Source: Bradyrhizobium sp. STM 3843 (lineage in GTDB: Bacteria; Pseudomonadota; Alphaproteobacteria; Rhizobiales; Xanthobacteraceae). Taken from it: a stretch of 64,000 nt of DNA. Location: positions 36,374-100,373 of the forward strand of contig NZ_CAFK01000242.1 of the NCBI RefSeq assembly GCF_000239815.1. Direction: 5' to 3'. The position numbers and the translations under genes are program-made. The notes under the pieces were generated by a model. It did no database searches and was not told the origin of the DNA. It was given only the letters and a program-made list of their open reading frames with translations. This document shows, piece after piece, positions 9,370 through 17,935 of the stretch. The first letter of the stretch is position 1. Every line of letters starts with the position of its first letter.

Positions 9370-10212
9370 ATGTATGAGGCATTTTATGGGCTACGCGAGA
9401 AGCCCTTCTCGATCTTGCCAGATCCGGATCTGATCTACTGGTGCGAGAATCACAGGTTTGCATTTGCAATGCTTGAATTCGGCGTCATGAATAGCGCCGG
9501 ATTTACCGTCATTACTGGCGAAATAGGCTGCGGCAAAACAACTTTAGTGCGATATCTGCTGAGTAAACTGGATCAGCACGTCACGGCATGCCTGATCTCG
9601 AATACTCCGCGCGCCCATGATGGTCTGCTTCCGTGGATCCTCATGTCCCTGAATCTGCCCTTCGAAGGCACTCACCCGGCGCTTTTCAAGCACCTGCAGC
9701 GCTTTCTGCATGATCAAGCCGCCAAAGATCAACGAACGATCCTCATCATCGACGAGGCGCAGAATTTGGGCTCCGAGGCGCTCGAGGAGCTTCGGATGCT
9801 GTCGAATATCAACACCGACAAGCAGCAGTTCCTTCAGATCATCCTCGTCGGCCAGCCGCAATTGAAGGAGCTGCTCGCGGCGCCGCAGCTGCTCCAATTT
9901 GCTCAGCGCATTTCGTCGGACTTTCACCTGCGGCCCCTAAATCCGGACGAGGTCACCGAGTACATCGATTTCCGGTTGAAAGCGGTCGGGGCAGAGCACA
10001 ATCTGTTCTCAAAGGGTGCGTGCAAGATCATCGGCGAAACCAGTCACGGAATTCCGCGCACCGTGAACATCATTTGCGACACGGCGCTGGTCTATGGATT
10101 TGCTGCAGGACTTTCGTCAATTGACGAGGCTACGGTCAAGGCGGTGATCCAGAACAAGGCCGAATTCGGGGTGCTGCCGTTTGGAATGGGGCACGCCGAC
10201 GCGTCATTATGA
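9370..10212 (+). CDS. Exosortase-locus AAA ATPase (ExeA/GspA-like)
   Basis: A 280-residue AAA-type ATPase. The N-terminus MYEAFYGLREKPF is the hallmark of the ExeA-like family, including the putative secretion ATPase conserved in PEP-CTERM/exosortase EPS loci. Walker A is GEIGCGKTT (Lys56), Walker B is ILIIDEAQNL, and the C-terminal lid includes a GIPRTVNIIC motif. These proteins are usually linked to assembly of envelope complexes; the precise partner in EPS systems is not known. Unlike some relatives it has no C-terminal peptidoglycan-binding or membrane segment. It is transcribed away from the gumC-like gene and precedes the biosynthetic cluster by 93 nt. Confidence 0.88.
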   Translation: MYEAFYGLREKPFSILPDPDLIYWCENHRFAFAMLEFGVMNSAGFTVITGEIGCGKTTLVRYLLSKLDQHVTACLISNTPRAHDGLLPWILMSLNLPFEGTHPALFKHLQRFLHDQAAKDQRTILIIDEAQNLGSEALEELRMLSNINTDKQQFLQIILVGQPQLKELLAAPQLLQFAQRISSDFHLRPLNPDEVTEYIDFRLKAVGAEHNLFSKGACKIIGETSHGIPRTVNIICDTALVYGFAAGLSSIDEATVKAVIQNKAEFGVLPFGMGHADASL

Positions 10213-10305
10213 AATAAAGGGCCTTCATAAGGGGCCTTCGCTACCGTTGAACGAATAACGATCTGAGGGAACTCACTTGTAAGCCTTGGGGGCAGGCAAG
10301 ATAAG

Positions 10306-11613
10306 TTGAGTAGAAAAGTACCATCGGTGCTGTTGGCCTCGGCGGCCATGGGCGGAACCATCGCAGCGGTGCGTGGTCTCGCTCGCGAAGGCGTGGAGGT
10401 TCGGGTCGTCTCCAGCGGACGCTTCGCGCCTGCGGCGTGGTCCCGATACGCGGCTCGCGCCTACGCAGCGCCGTCCGAAAAGAGTACAGAGAAGTTTCTG
10501 CAACGTTTGGTTGCTATTGGTTCCGAGGCACCTGGCCAGGTGCTGCTGCCGACGTCGGACGAAACCGCTTGGCTATACGGCACGCATGCGGATGAGCTGG
10601 GTCGGCACTTCCGGATGTATTCGGTCTCCGCCGAGATTTTGAATCGCGCGCTCGACAAGAGGCTGTTTGCGGACGCGGCCCATGGCGCCGGGCTCAACGT
10701 TCCGCCAACCTGGTATCCGGCGGATCTGAACGACGTTGCGCGTTTGGCGCCCGCGCTCGACTATCCGATTCTGATCAAGCCGCGCACGCATGTTCGTCGC
10801 TTAAGAAATGACAAAGGTGCGGTGGTTCGCACCGCGCAGGAGCTCATCAGCGAATACAAGCTCATTATCGCGCGCGAGGGATTGTCCGGATCCGAGGCGC
10901 CGCTCCCCTCCAGCCATTGGCCGATCCTGCAAAAATTCCTTCCGGTCGGCGCGGAGGGCGTTCTATCCATCAGCGGGTTCCTAGATCGAACCGGGGAGTT
11001 CTTTGTTGCGCGTACGACGCGCAAGGTATTCCAGCGGTCGCAGCCGGTCGGTGTTGGCGTATGTTTTGAAGCGCTTCCGCAGGACCGTGCGTTGACGGAG
11101 GCTGTCCATGCGCTTTGCAGGCGGCTGGGCTATTTTGGAATATTTGAGGTCGAGTTCATTCGCTCGGAAGGCAATTGGTACGCGATCGATTTCAATCCGC
11201 GGCTATTCAATCAGTTAGGGATGGATATCAGGCGGGGCATGAACACGCCGCTGTTCGCCTATCTTGATGCGACGGACAATCGCGCTTTGCTCCGAGAGCG
11301 AATTGCGAGGGCGCAAGTCGAAGACAATGAGAAGATCGTCTTTTTCGATCGGTTTACGCTGCGCGCAATTCTGCTTGCACAGCGATTCAGCGGCCGAATA
11401 TCGCACGACGATCTCGGCAAGTGGCGTGCGTGGCTGAAAGAGAACGAGTTCAACGGGGTCGATTTCGCTGAAGACGCAAGCGATCCCGTTCCAGCCATCC
11501 TTCATGCGCTGGACGAAATATACTTGGGACTCAAAGCTCTTCCGCGCTTCCTGCGCAACACGCCGCGAGTTTCTTCGATCGCTGATCCGAATTTGATGAA
11601 GAGGCGGACGTGA
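10306..11613 (+). CDS. ATP-grasp domain ligase
   Basis: A 435-residue protein of the ATP-grasp (carbamoyl-phosphate-synthase-like) superfamily. Residues about 10-120 form a Rossmann-like pre-ATP-grasp domain and about 130-320 the ATP-grasp fold, with YPILIKPRTH as the ATP-binding Lys strand and FEVEFIR...AIDFNPRLFNQLG as the metal- and ATP-binding strands. Such enzymes activate a carboxylate as an acyl phosphate and join it to an amine or thiol; the substrate cannot be read from sequence. The start is TTG, since the first ATG (10348) would delete the first beta-strand. Its stop overlaps the next gene start by 4 nt (GTGA), so the ligase and the flavoprotein are translationally coupled and probably act on the same molecule. 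Confidence 0.82.
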   Translation: MSRKVPSVLLASAAMGGTIAAVRGLAREGVEVRVVSSGRFAPAAWSRYAARAYAAPSEKSTEKFLQRLVAIGSEAPGQVLLPTSDETAWLYGTHADELGRHFRMYSVSAEILNRALDKRLFADAAHGAGLNVPPTWYPADLNDVARLAPALDYPILIKPRTHVRRLRNDKGAVVRTAQELISEYKLIIAREGLSGSEAPLPSSHWPILQKFLPVGAEGVLSISGFLDRTGEFFVARTTRKVFQRSQPVGVGVCFEALPQDRALTEAVHALCRRLGYFGIFEVEFIRSEGNWYAIDFNPRLFNQLGMDIRRGMNTPLFAYLDATDNRALLRERIARAQVEDNEKIVFFDRFTLRAILLAQRFSGRISHDDLGKWRAWLKENEFNGVDFAEDASDPVPAILHALDEIYLGLKALPRFLRNTPRVSSIADPNLMKRRT

Positions 11614-12818
11614 GCGTGATACCGGTGGCAATCATTGGAGCGGGACCTTACGGCCTGTCGCTTGCGGCACATCTCGCAGCCCTCAAGATAGAGCATCGGA
11701 TCTTCGGCCGTCCGATGCAATTCTGGTCCAACGTCGCGGCCGCCGGCGGCGATCGCTTCTTGCGGACATACTGTTTCGGCACCAATATTTCGACGCCGCG
11801 TTCCGGCTTCACGTTTGCCGACTACAGCGGACCACGCGGACTCGAAACGTTCGAGCCATGTTCGATCGGCGATTTCGTCGGTTATGGGCAGTGGTTTCAG
11901 CAGGCCAATGTGCCCTGGGTCGAGCCCGTGGACGTTGCGCAGGTGAGCGGGGCGCCGCATTGTTACAAGCTGAGGCTTGCCGACGGCACAGAGTTGAGGG
12001 CCGAGCACGTCGTGGTCGCTATCGGCTTGAACGGCTTTGCCCATGTTCCGGTCGCGCTCACGTCCCTGGCGCCGGGCCTTGCGGCTCATACATCCGAGAT
12101 CAGCAGCTTCACGTCGTTTAAGGGACGAGAGGTCGCGGTCATCGGTGCAGGACAGTCAGCGCTGGAAGCCGCGGCTCTGCTGTTGGAAGCGGGCGCTCAA
12201 CCATCTCTTCTCGTACGCGAGCAATCGGTGGACTGGATGAGCCGGGTCGCACAGAAGCGCAGCCTGTGGCGGCGCTTGCGGTCACCGATATCAGCTCTCG
12301 GAAGCGGTCCTGTTGCGTGGACGCTCGCGCATTTTCCGGGCGCCATGTATCACCTTCCAGACGCGGCGCGAGCGCGGATATTCAAGAACTATTTGACCCC
12401 CGGGGGAGCCTGGTGGCTCCGGGACCGGATCGAGAACCGGCTTCCGGTTCACGTGGGGACCACGGTCGAAGGGGCTCGCGAGACAAATGGCCGTGTCGTC
12501 CTTCGTCTCCACATCGACAATGCTGGAGACCAGAGCGTCCGCGAGATGACCGTCGATCACGTCATTGCGGGTACCGGCTATGATATCGATGTCGAGCGGC
12601 TTTCCTTCCTCGATCCGGATCTGCGCAAGTCGATCCAGCGTCTTGGGCGTGCGCCGAGAGTGAACGCGAGGTTTGAGACCTCGATGCCCGGGCTCCATGT
12701 GATCGGTCCGGCGTCCGCGATGAGCTTTGGGCCGCTCTTTCGTTTCGTGGCGGGATGTGAATATGCATCGCAGGCTGTCTCGGCGCAGCTCGCGTCACGC
12801 CGCAAGGCTATGGCTTGA
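11610..12818 (+). CDS. FAD/NAD(P)-dependent monooxygenase-like oxidoreductase
   Basis: A 402-residue flavoprotein with two dinucleotide-binding motifs: GAGPYG near residue 9 (FAD) and VIGAGQSALE near residue 177 (NAD(P)H), plus a late GTGYD motif. The layout is that of flavin-containing or N-hydroxylating monooxygenases (SidA/IucD/PvdA-like and related). Near a nonribosomal peptide cluster such an enzyme would most plausibly hydroxylate an amino group or oxidise an intermediate, but the substrate is unknown. The GTG start overlaps the ATP-grasp stop. The 3' end overlaps the convergent methyltransferase gene by 11 nt, with both stop codons inside the overlap. Confidence 0.82.
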   Translation: MSVIPVAIIGAGPYGLSLAAHLAALKIEHRIFGRPMQFWSNVAAAGGDRFLRTYCFGTNISTPRSGFTFADYSGPRGLETFEPCSIGDFVGYGQWFQQANVPWVEPVDVAQVSGAPHCYKLRLADGTELRAEHVVVAIGLNGFAHVPVALTSLAPGLAAHTSEISSFTSFKGREVAVIGAGQSALEAAALLLEAGAQPSLLVREQSVDWMSRVAQKRSLWRRLRSPISALGSGPVAWTLAHFPGAMYHLPDAARARIFKNYLTPGGAWWLRDRIENRLPVHVGTTVEGARETNGRVVLRLHIDNAGDQSVREMTVDHVIAGTGYDIDVERLSFLDPDLRKSIQRLGRAPRVNARFETSMPGLHVIGPASAMSFGPLFRFVAGCEYASQAVSAQLASRRKAMA

Positions 12819-13662
12819 TTTCGGCGGCCGTCGCTTCGATCGAATCGAATATCCAGTAAGTGTAAGGTGCGTAAGCATCCATGAAGAACGGCGTTACGCC
12901 GTGCGCGCGCTCGCAAAAACGCTGGGATCTTAGGATCACGGCCGCGGCCGCACGAATTGTCTCCGGCAGGCTTCCCGAGATGACCAGGCGCATCGGCCTC
13001 CGGTTCAATTCATTGGCCCTGACAAGCGCGGGAATAAACCGCTCCCATATGTCGACGGTGAACGGGTTGAAGCAGTAAATGAGCAGGGGATTGCCCGATG
13101 GCAGATCCACCGTGGTTGCGTCGACATTGATGATGGCCCATTCGGCGGGCCTGCGGCCAGAAAATCGGACGAGGTTTTGGTCCGCCACACGGCAAAGCAA
13201 CGGCGCGAACTCGATGCCCTGAACTCTGTCGAATCCGAATTGAGCGGCGAGCATGACGACGCGCCCTTTGCCGCAGCCGATATCGACGAACGTAAAATCC
13301 TTCCAGTTTGCGGGAAAGAACTGCGAGAGATATGCAAAGGCCCTCGGCGACGTCGATACAGACGCGTAGCCGCTTGCCTTGTTCGGCCCAATAACATCCA
13401 CGTTGTCCAGGTCGATCTGGCCCGAAGTATCAACGCCGTATTTGCGATCCCATCGTTTGCCGAGCAACGAGCAGATCTGATAGCGTCCCTGGCGAACGAT
13501 GAATGCGATCGTTCCCCGCAGTCCGACCTCGCGCATCTTTGCGAGCAGCCCGCTGAGGCCATGCTCACGCAGGAACTCGACAAGGCGCTGACGTCGGGAT
13601 GCCCAGCGATCCTTGGCCTGCAACTCGGCGTCGAGGTGGTTGAATTTCATCTCAGGGCCCAT
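12808..13662 (-). CDS. Class I SAM-dependent methyltransferase
   Basis: A 284-residue protein whose C-terminal half is a Rossmann-fold methyltransferase: motif I is VDIGCGKGRV (about residues 154-163), followed by acidic and proline-rich later motifs. The first 90 residues are a charged helical extension. The fold resembles the class that includes histone-methyltransferase-like bacterial proteins and tailoring methyltransferases; the acceptor is unknown. An internal Met at residue 5 (13650) is an alternative start. It overlaps the flavoprotein gene by 11 nt, convergently, and diverges from the hydrolase gene at 13972. Confidence 0.78.
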   Translation of the reverse strand: MGPEMKFNHLDAELQAKDRWASRRQRLVEFLREHGLSGLLAKMREVGLRGTIAFIVRQGRYQICSLLGKRWDRKYGVDTSGQIDLDNVDVIGPNKASGYASVSTSPRAFAYLSQFFPANWKDFTFVDIGCGKGRVVMLAAQFGFDRVQGIEFAPLLCRVADQNLVRFSGRRPAEWAIINVDATTVDLPSGNPLLIYCFNPFTVDIWERFIPALVRANELNRRPMRLVISGSLPETIRAAAAVILRSQRFCERAHGVTPFFMDAYAPYTYWIFDSIEATAAEIKP

Positions 13663-13971
13663 ACGCCGCGGTGATGGTTCTGATGCCGGAGGTTAGGGAC
13701 AGCCGCTGCCTGCTCACCTGCCCATGCTCCGATCTGTCCATGCTTCGGTCAATCGCGGCAACCATTACGGCAGACGACGCGATATAACGTGTCGCTCGGG
13801 CTCCGGCTGCCGCGCCGAGCCCTCTCCTGCCACGAGCGGTCAGGCGCTTGACCATTATACAACGGAAAATCTGGATTTAAGTATAATAAGGAGAGGGATA
13901 ATTCTCTGCTATTTGCAGATCGGCGGCTCTCGTATAACTGGGATGCCCGCCCCTCGGGTTGCCGGACCGTA
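13663..13971. promoter_or_regulatory. Divergent intergenic region before thioesterase-like gene
   Basis: A 309-base gap between divergent genes. An AT-rich part near 13870-13910 contains a perfect TATAAT hexamer at 13882-13887 on the plus strand, but no matching -35 box at 16-18 nt (the TTGACC at 13848 is 28 nt away), so the promoter assignment is weak. No gene was found in the region. Confidence 0.3.
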
Positions 13972-14844
13972 ATGTGCGCCGGTATTTGCGGGACGGTTCG
14001 AATCCGCCGATTGTTCATGAGCATGACAGCCTCATCGTCTCCAATCATCTTTCTGTCGGGTGCGGGCGGCGGTGCTCCGGACTTGAATGTGTTTCGGGAT
14101 GGTGCTGACGACAATACGCGGATTGAAGTCATCCGCTATCCGGATTGGCGGCACTACGTCGTTAATCAATTGTCTGCCGATACGCTTATCAAAGAACTCG
14201 CCGAACAGATATTGGCCAAGGTGCCGCAAGGACCTATTCGGATGGTAGGCCTGTCGATTGGCGGGCATTTCGCCTACGGAATTGGACTTCACCTGCGGGC
14301 CAGGGGGCGCGAGATCGCAGGATTTTGCGCCATCGACTCGTTCATGTTTGTTTCGATCGCGCCGTCGGCTCAGTGGAAGAAGCGTGCCCTCGAGCAGGGG
14401 TTTGAGCTCCTGCGTAAGCGGCGCTTTGGCGAATTCGCCGATTTTCTGCGCTCGAAGTTTTGGCGCGCCTGGATCAGACTCGTCGGCGATCGTTTGCCGT
14501 TATTTCTTCGTGCCCTCGCTTCGGCAAGATGGTTGCCGTCAGTTCTGACCTCTGATCCCGTCGTCGAGGGGGAGTTGAGCATGCGAATGCTCGTTCGTAC
14601 GACGGCGCCATGGCTTGCGGATCTCGACCGGACGCCGGTCCCGCTCGAGGTCCCGGCCGTCCTGCTGAGGACCGCGCTTGCCCAAGGCGACGACGCCGCA
14701 TGGCGGCTGCGCTGTCCGAATATCAGGATCTTGGAGATACCCGGACACCATCACAACTTGTTTGATCCCGAAAACGTTGGTGCCTTGCACGAGGCGTTCA
14801 TCGCCGCAACTGAGGAGTGGCGAGCCGGGCATCGCGTTGATTAG
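13972..14844 (+). CDS. Alpha/beta hydrolase, stand-alone thioesterase-like
   Basis: A 290-residue alpha/beta-hydrolase with the nucleophile elbow GLSIGG (Ser95), an early oxyanion GAGGG segment and a C-terminal GHHHNLF segment that offers the catalytic His. The size, the motif order and the final GHHxNLFDPENV pattern resemble the thioesterase domains of NRPS/PKS systems, so it may hydrolyse mis-primed carriers or shuttle acyl groups. The ATG at 14017 (MSMTASSS) is an equally reasonable start and would shorten it by 15 residues. It shares the cluster with a second stand-alone thioesterase (15942-16826) and a fused TE domain in the last synthase. Confidence 0.75.
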   Translation: MCAGICGTVRIRRLFMSMTASSSPIIFLSGAGGGAPDLNVFRDGADDNTRIEVIRYPDWRHYVVNQLSADTLIKELAEQILAKVPQGPIRMVGLSIGGHFAYGIGLHLRARGREIAGFCAIDSFMFVSIAPSAQWKKRALEQGFELLRKRRFGEFADFLRSKFWRAWIRLVGDRLPLFLRALASARWLPSVLTSDPVVEGELSMRMLVRTTAPWLADLDRTPVPLEVPAVLLRTALAQGDDAAWRLRCPNIRILEIPGHHHNLFDPENVGALHEAFIAATEEWRAGHRVD

Positions 14845-15015
14845 CGAGGGGAGCGTAGGGTCGTGACCGACGAGGCGTTCGCAAAGATGCCGTGGGTTGA
14901 CGCTGCAACTTGTTCGAGTGGGGGAACGTGGATATTCTACGTACCACGCTGCAGGCGAGGCGACGCGAATAGTCGAGTGAATTTCCTGAGTCCGTACCGG
15001 TAAATCGAGAGTCGA

Positions 15016-15858
15016 GTGGATCCGCTGTTGAGACGTTTTCGCCTTATTCAGATTCAGTATTGTTCGCGCATTTTGCGCGGCGTCTGCGGCGTTCCGGCTG
15101 GGTTTGCCGCTGTCCGGGCCGTGCGGAAGCTCCCGCTGGTCAGAGATATCATCAATGCGCTCGTCGGCTATAACCGGCCGTTTCTCACATTACAGGACGC
15201 AACTGCCGCCATCGCCGGATATGAGGGCGGTGGACATCACAACTCCTCTTATCTTTCAGTCAAGATTCCGGAGGCCGAGAAGCCTCGTCCTGGAGACTAT
15301 GCCGCGCTGTTTCACCTGGAGAGAGTGGCCTCCGAGGTGCATCGCGTGTTTGACCTCGGCGGCAGCGTAGGAAACCTCTTCTACTGCTATTCGAAACAGC
15401 TGCATTTTCCATCAGACCTACGCTGGACCGTGTTCGATCTGCCCGAGACGAACAAGATCGGCGCAGAGCTGGCGAGATCCATCCAGGAAGAGCGCCTGCA
15501 TTTCACTGATCAGCTGATGGATGCGGATGGATATGATGTCTTCATCAGTTCTGGCTCGCTGCATTATTTTCAGCAGCCGCTTGCTGATATTCTTGCGCCT
15601 CTGGCCGTGAAACCGCGATATGTCATCGTCAATCGGGCTCCGCTGGTCGACGTTCCATCCCTTGCGACCATCCAGGATGGCGGGAGCTATCGGCTCGCGT
15701 GCATGCTCCACAATCGGGCTGGCCTGATCAAGGGAATGGAGCAGTTGGGCTATGTGCTCGTCGACAGCTGGGATATCCGGGAACGTTCAGTGATGATCCC
15801 TTGCTATCCGGATATGTCAGCCAAAACCTACTCCGGGCTCTTCTTTCGCAAGGCCTGA
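15016..15858 (+). CDS. Methyltransferase, TIGR04325-like family
   Basis: A 280-residue protein beginning at GTG. The SAM-binding motif is VFDLGGSVGNLFY (about residues 113-125), followed by TVFDLPET and a central FISSGSLHYF segment. This pattern matches a family of putative methyltransferases common in EPS and O-antigen loci, whose target is not established; methylation of a sugar or lipid-linked intermediate is plausible. The 171 nt before it hold no gene. It ends 84 nt before the convergent thioesterase gene. It could serve either the polysaccharide or the peptide pathway. Confidence 0.75.
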   Translation: MDPLLRRFRLIQIQYCSRILRGVCGVPAGFAAVRAVRKLPLVRDIINALVGYNRPFLTLQDATAAIAGYEGGGHHNSSYLSVKIPEAEKPRPGDYAALFHLERVASEVHRVFDLGGSVGNLFYCYSKQLHFPSDLRWTVFDLPETNKIGAELARSIQEERLHFTDQLMDADGYDVFISSGSLHYFQQPLADILAPLAVKPRYVIVNRAPLVDVPSLATIQDGGSYRLACMLHNRAGLIKGMEQLGYVLVDSWDIRERSVMIPCYPDMSAKTYSGLFFRKA

Positions 15859-15941
15859 AAGCCCGCGCATACCGGCCGACATCACCTCGGCGCAGCCGGA
15901 TCTCCGAGGGCGATTTCGAGCCGTCGCTTCGCTGGGTTCGT

Positions 15942-16826
15942 TCACGAGCCGGGGGATCCCGCAAGGCGCGGGATAATCTCATCCATGACTACACGAACCT
16001 GCGGCCGATTCATCATCTGGCCATGCTCCGCCTGCAAGAACTGCACCTCGACTCCGGCCGTAGCGCATACGTGCCAGCCGACAGTCTTGTCCTTCAGCTT
16101 CTTGTCGACCGGATCATCCGGGCGAATTAGCAGAAAGCGCTTAGCGTAGGGCCGGGGAGAGAATCCGCTCAACACGGAATTGACTTCGATGTTCTTCATG
16201 CTCGCGGGCGCCGGCTGATTGGCTCGCCGGAAGAGCAGGCCATTGAGGCGCCATACCAGCCCCTTGACACGCTTGCCCAAGAATTCCTGCAGGCCACCGA
16301 GCAGATCGTCGACCCGGCCACTGCGGAGAAACCGGGCGTATTTTTTGAGGCGGTCGAGATAGCGCATCCCGCGATACTTGATCAGCTGCGGCTTTGGCAG
16401 ATTGCGAACGAATTCCGGGTGCCAGGTATCGATCAGCGCAAGCAGGGTGACCTCTTCGCCCTGCTCCGTCAACAATCTCGCAACTTCATACGCCAGCAAG
16501 CCCGCATTGGAGTAACCCAGAATCTGATAGGGGCCGTGAGCCTGGATCTTGCGGATATCGCGCAGAAAGTCGATCGCCAGCTGCTCGGTCGTTGGAAAGC
16601 TGGCATCACTGCTCAGCTTCGAGAAATACAGGTCGTAGACCGGCTGATCTAGAGGCAGCATATCGACGAATTCGCGGCCTCCGGGGGGAGCCGGAAATAC
16701 GCCGAAAAGGGCAGGGCGCGTCCCGGTCGCACGTATCACGTCGGTGAAAGGAATGTCGTGCGGCTCCGGGCTTGAGAAGCCTGGTGTGACTGCCGCACGG
16801 GAATGGGCGTTTGAAGACGACTGCAT
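15942..16826 (-). CDS. Thioesterase-domain protein (type II TE-like)
   Basis: A 294-residue thioesterase-type alpha/beta hydrolase. The core motifs follow NRPS thioesterases: an oxyanion PAPPGG region (about residues 45-50), PVYDLYF, the nucleophile elbow LGYSNAGL (Ser106), ALIDTW carrying the Asp, and AEHGQMM with the C-terminal His. The pattern FLRDIRKIQAHGPYQILGYS is typical of TE domains that offload nonribosomal peptides. Being free-standing, it could edit stalled carriers or hand intermediates between carriers. The N-terminal 25 residues are a low-complexity leader. It forms a leftward group with the cupin gene upstream. Confidence 0.78.
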   Translation of the reverse strand: MQSSSNAHSRAAVTPGFSSPEPHDIPFTDVIRATGTRPALFGVFPAPPGGREFVDMLPLDQPVYDLYFSKLSSDASFPTTEQLAIDFLRDIRKIQAHGPYQILGYSNAGLLAYEVARLLTEQGEEVTLLALIDTWHPEFVRNLPKPQLIKYRGMRYLDRLKKYARFLRSGRVDDLLGGLQEFLGKRVKGLVWRLNGLLFRRANQPAPASMKNIEVNSVLSGFSPRPYAKRFLLIRPDDPVDKKLKDKTVGWHVCATAGVEVQFLQAEHGQMMNRPQVRVVMDEIIPRLAGSPGS

Positions 16827-16961
16827 CTTGAAAGGTCTGGTCTGCTTGCGGACTCTCGAGAGTGCCCGACTTTACGGGCGCTCTGTCATTTGCGTGGCAT
16901 ATTTGGCGTTCGCCGAACAATCGCGGGATTTGGCGCTCCGGCCAGTGTCAGTCACCCGATA

Positions 16962-17885
16962 TCAATTCCAAATCCGGTCTCCGCGATGGTGGCCACGAAC
17001 AACGCGCCGGGCAGCCAATGCGCAGGTCATGGCAAACGACTTGGCGGCATCTCGCATCTTGTGCGCACCAGGAGCCGATGGCGTCACGCCGAGGCGCCGC
17101 AGGAAGTAATTGGACCGGTAGACGTTCGCTCGCATCGAGTCCAAGAACTGAAAGTTCACGCTGAGCGACACCGAGATGTTGTCGTCGTTCTGGATCCAAT
17201 GCGGAAAATTGACGGGTATGTGGACTCCGTTTCCCGGTGCCAGGCGATAGGACTTGGCTCTGTCCTGATAGTTTTGCCTGAAGACCGGAGCGTTGTTGTC
17301 GACAGCCCAGAACCGCTCAACCTCCTCCTCAGGAAGGACGTCCTTATCGTCTCGATCGAAAATGTGGATCGTCTTGGTCCCGGCAATCTGGAGCAGGAAG
17401 TTGCATTCCCGGTCGATGTGGTATGGCGTGACCCGCCGCGGCGACGTCACGAAAATGATGATGTCCTCTTGGCGGATCTTGGATTCGACGTCCTCACCGG
17501 CGATGGCTTTGATCTCTCGAAGGCCGTCCTCAAAAAGAGCCTTGTATTCCGGGTCGCGCTGGGCGTGTCGGAAGATAAACCAAGCGTCCGAGCTCTCCAG
17601 TTGCTCAAGGGCTTGGATCGCCGAGAACTTCGCCTTTGGGATCTCGTCCCAGCGCTGTCCGGTTCGAACCTTGCCCATATCGTAATAAAGATCGTCGGGA
17701 CGAGACTTTATCGTGCGTTCGGCCAGCTCCAGGAGCTTCGGCAGTTTCAGGAGCGGATGCGCCGAAAGCCGATGGGAGACTTCGAAACTTTCGCGATCGA
17801 ACTTTGCGCGGGCGGCTTCCTTGTCGACGGCGATCCACGTGCCTTGCGTATCCCTGGTCGTCTCAGAAAGAGGTCTGTCTAACAT
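16962..17885 (-). CDS. JmjC/cupin-like putative Fe(II)/2-oxoglutarate oxygenase
   Basis: A 307-residue protein with a cupin (double-stranded beta-helix) domain at about residues 130-240. The metal-binding HxD pair is His156-Asp158 in TPYHIDRE, with a distal His in GVHIPVNFPHW (His222 or His229). This is the layout of cupin-like/JmjC-type Fe(II) oxygenases, which hydroxylate amino acids, peptides or proteins. In a peptide cluster it could hydroxylate a carrier-bound residue; homologues also occur near polysaccharide genes, so this is inference. The presence of Asp in the HxD motif argues against halogenase activity of the SyrB2 kind, which needs Gly or Ala there. Confidence 0.72.
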   Translation of the reverse strand: MLDRPLSETTRDTQGTWIAVDKEAARAKFDRESFEVSHRLSAHPLLKLPKLLELAERTIKSRPDDLYYDMGKVRTGQRWDEIPKAKFSAIQALEQLESSDAWFIFRHAQRDPEYKALFEDGLREIKAIAGEDVESKIRQEDIIIFVTSPRRVTPYHIDRECNFLLQIAGTKTIHIFDRDDKDVLPEEEVERFWAVDNNAPVFRQNYQDRAKSYRLAPGNGVHIPVNFPHWIQNDDNISVSLSVNFQFLDSMRANVYRSNYFLRRLGVTPSAPGAHKMRDAAKSFAMTCALAARRVVRGHHRGDRIWN

Positions 17886-17935
17886 GGTCTTAACGCCCCT
17901 GGTGGTCTATTCGGTTTTACCTTTTCTGAAGCAGA

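Noticed and set aside
10219..10239. Duplicated GGGCCTTC motif after the AAA ATPase gene, considered as a terminator or operator
   Set aside because: The copies are direct, not inverted; the local hairpin is only 4 bp, so no function is supported.
13848..13887. Possible sigma-70 promoter (TTGACC and TATAAT)
   Set aside because: The spacer is 28 nt, far outside the 16-18 nt range; only the TATAAT is noted in the intergenic entry.
16890..17882. 330-residue plus-strand open frame opposite the cupin gene
   Set aside because: The minus-strand frame contains the HxD and distal His cupin motifs; the plus-strand frame has none.
16962..17885. Cupin protein considered as a SyrB2-type chlorinase for carrier-bound Thr
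   Set aside because: The metal motif is HxD (His156-Asp158); halogenases of this type need Gly or Ala in place of the Asp.
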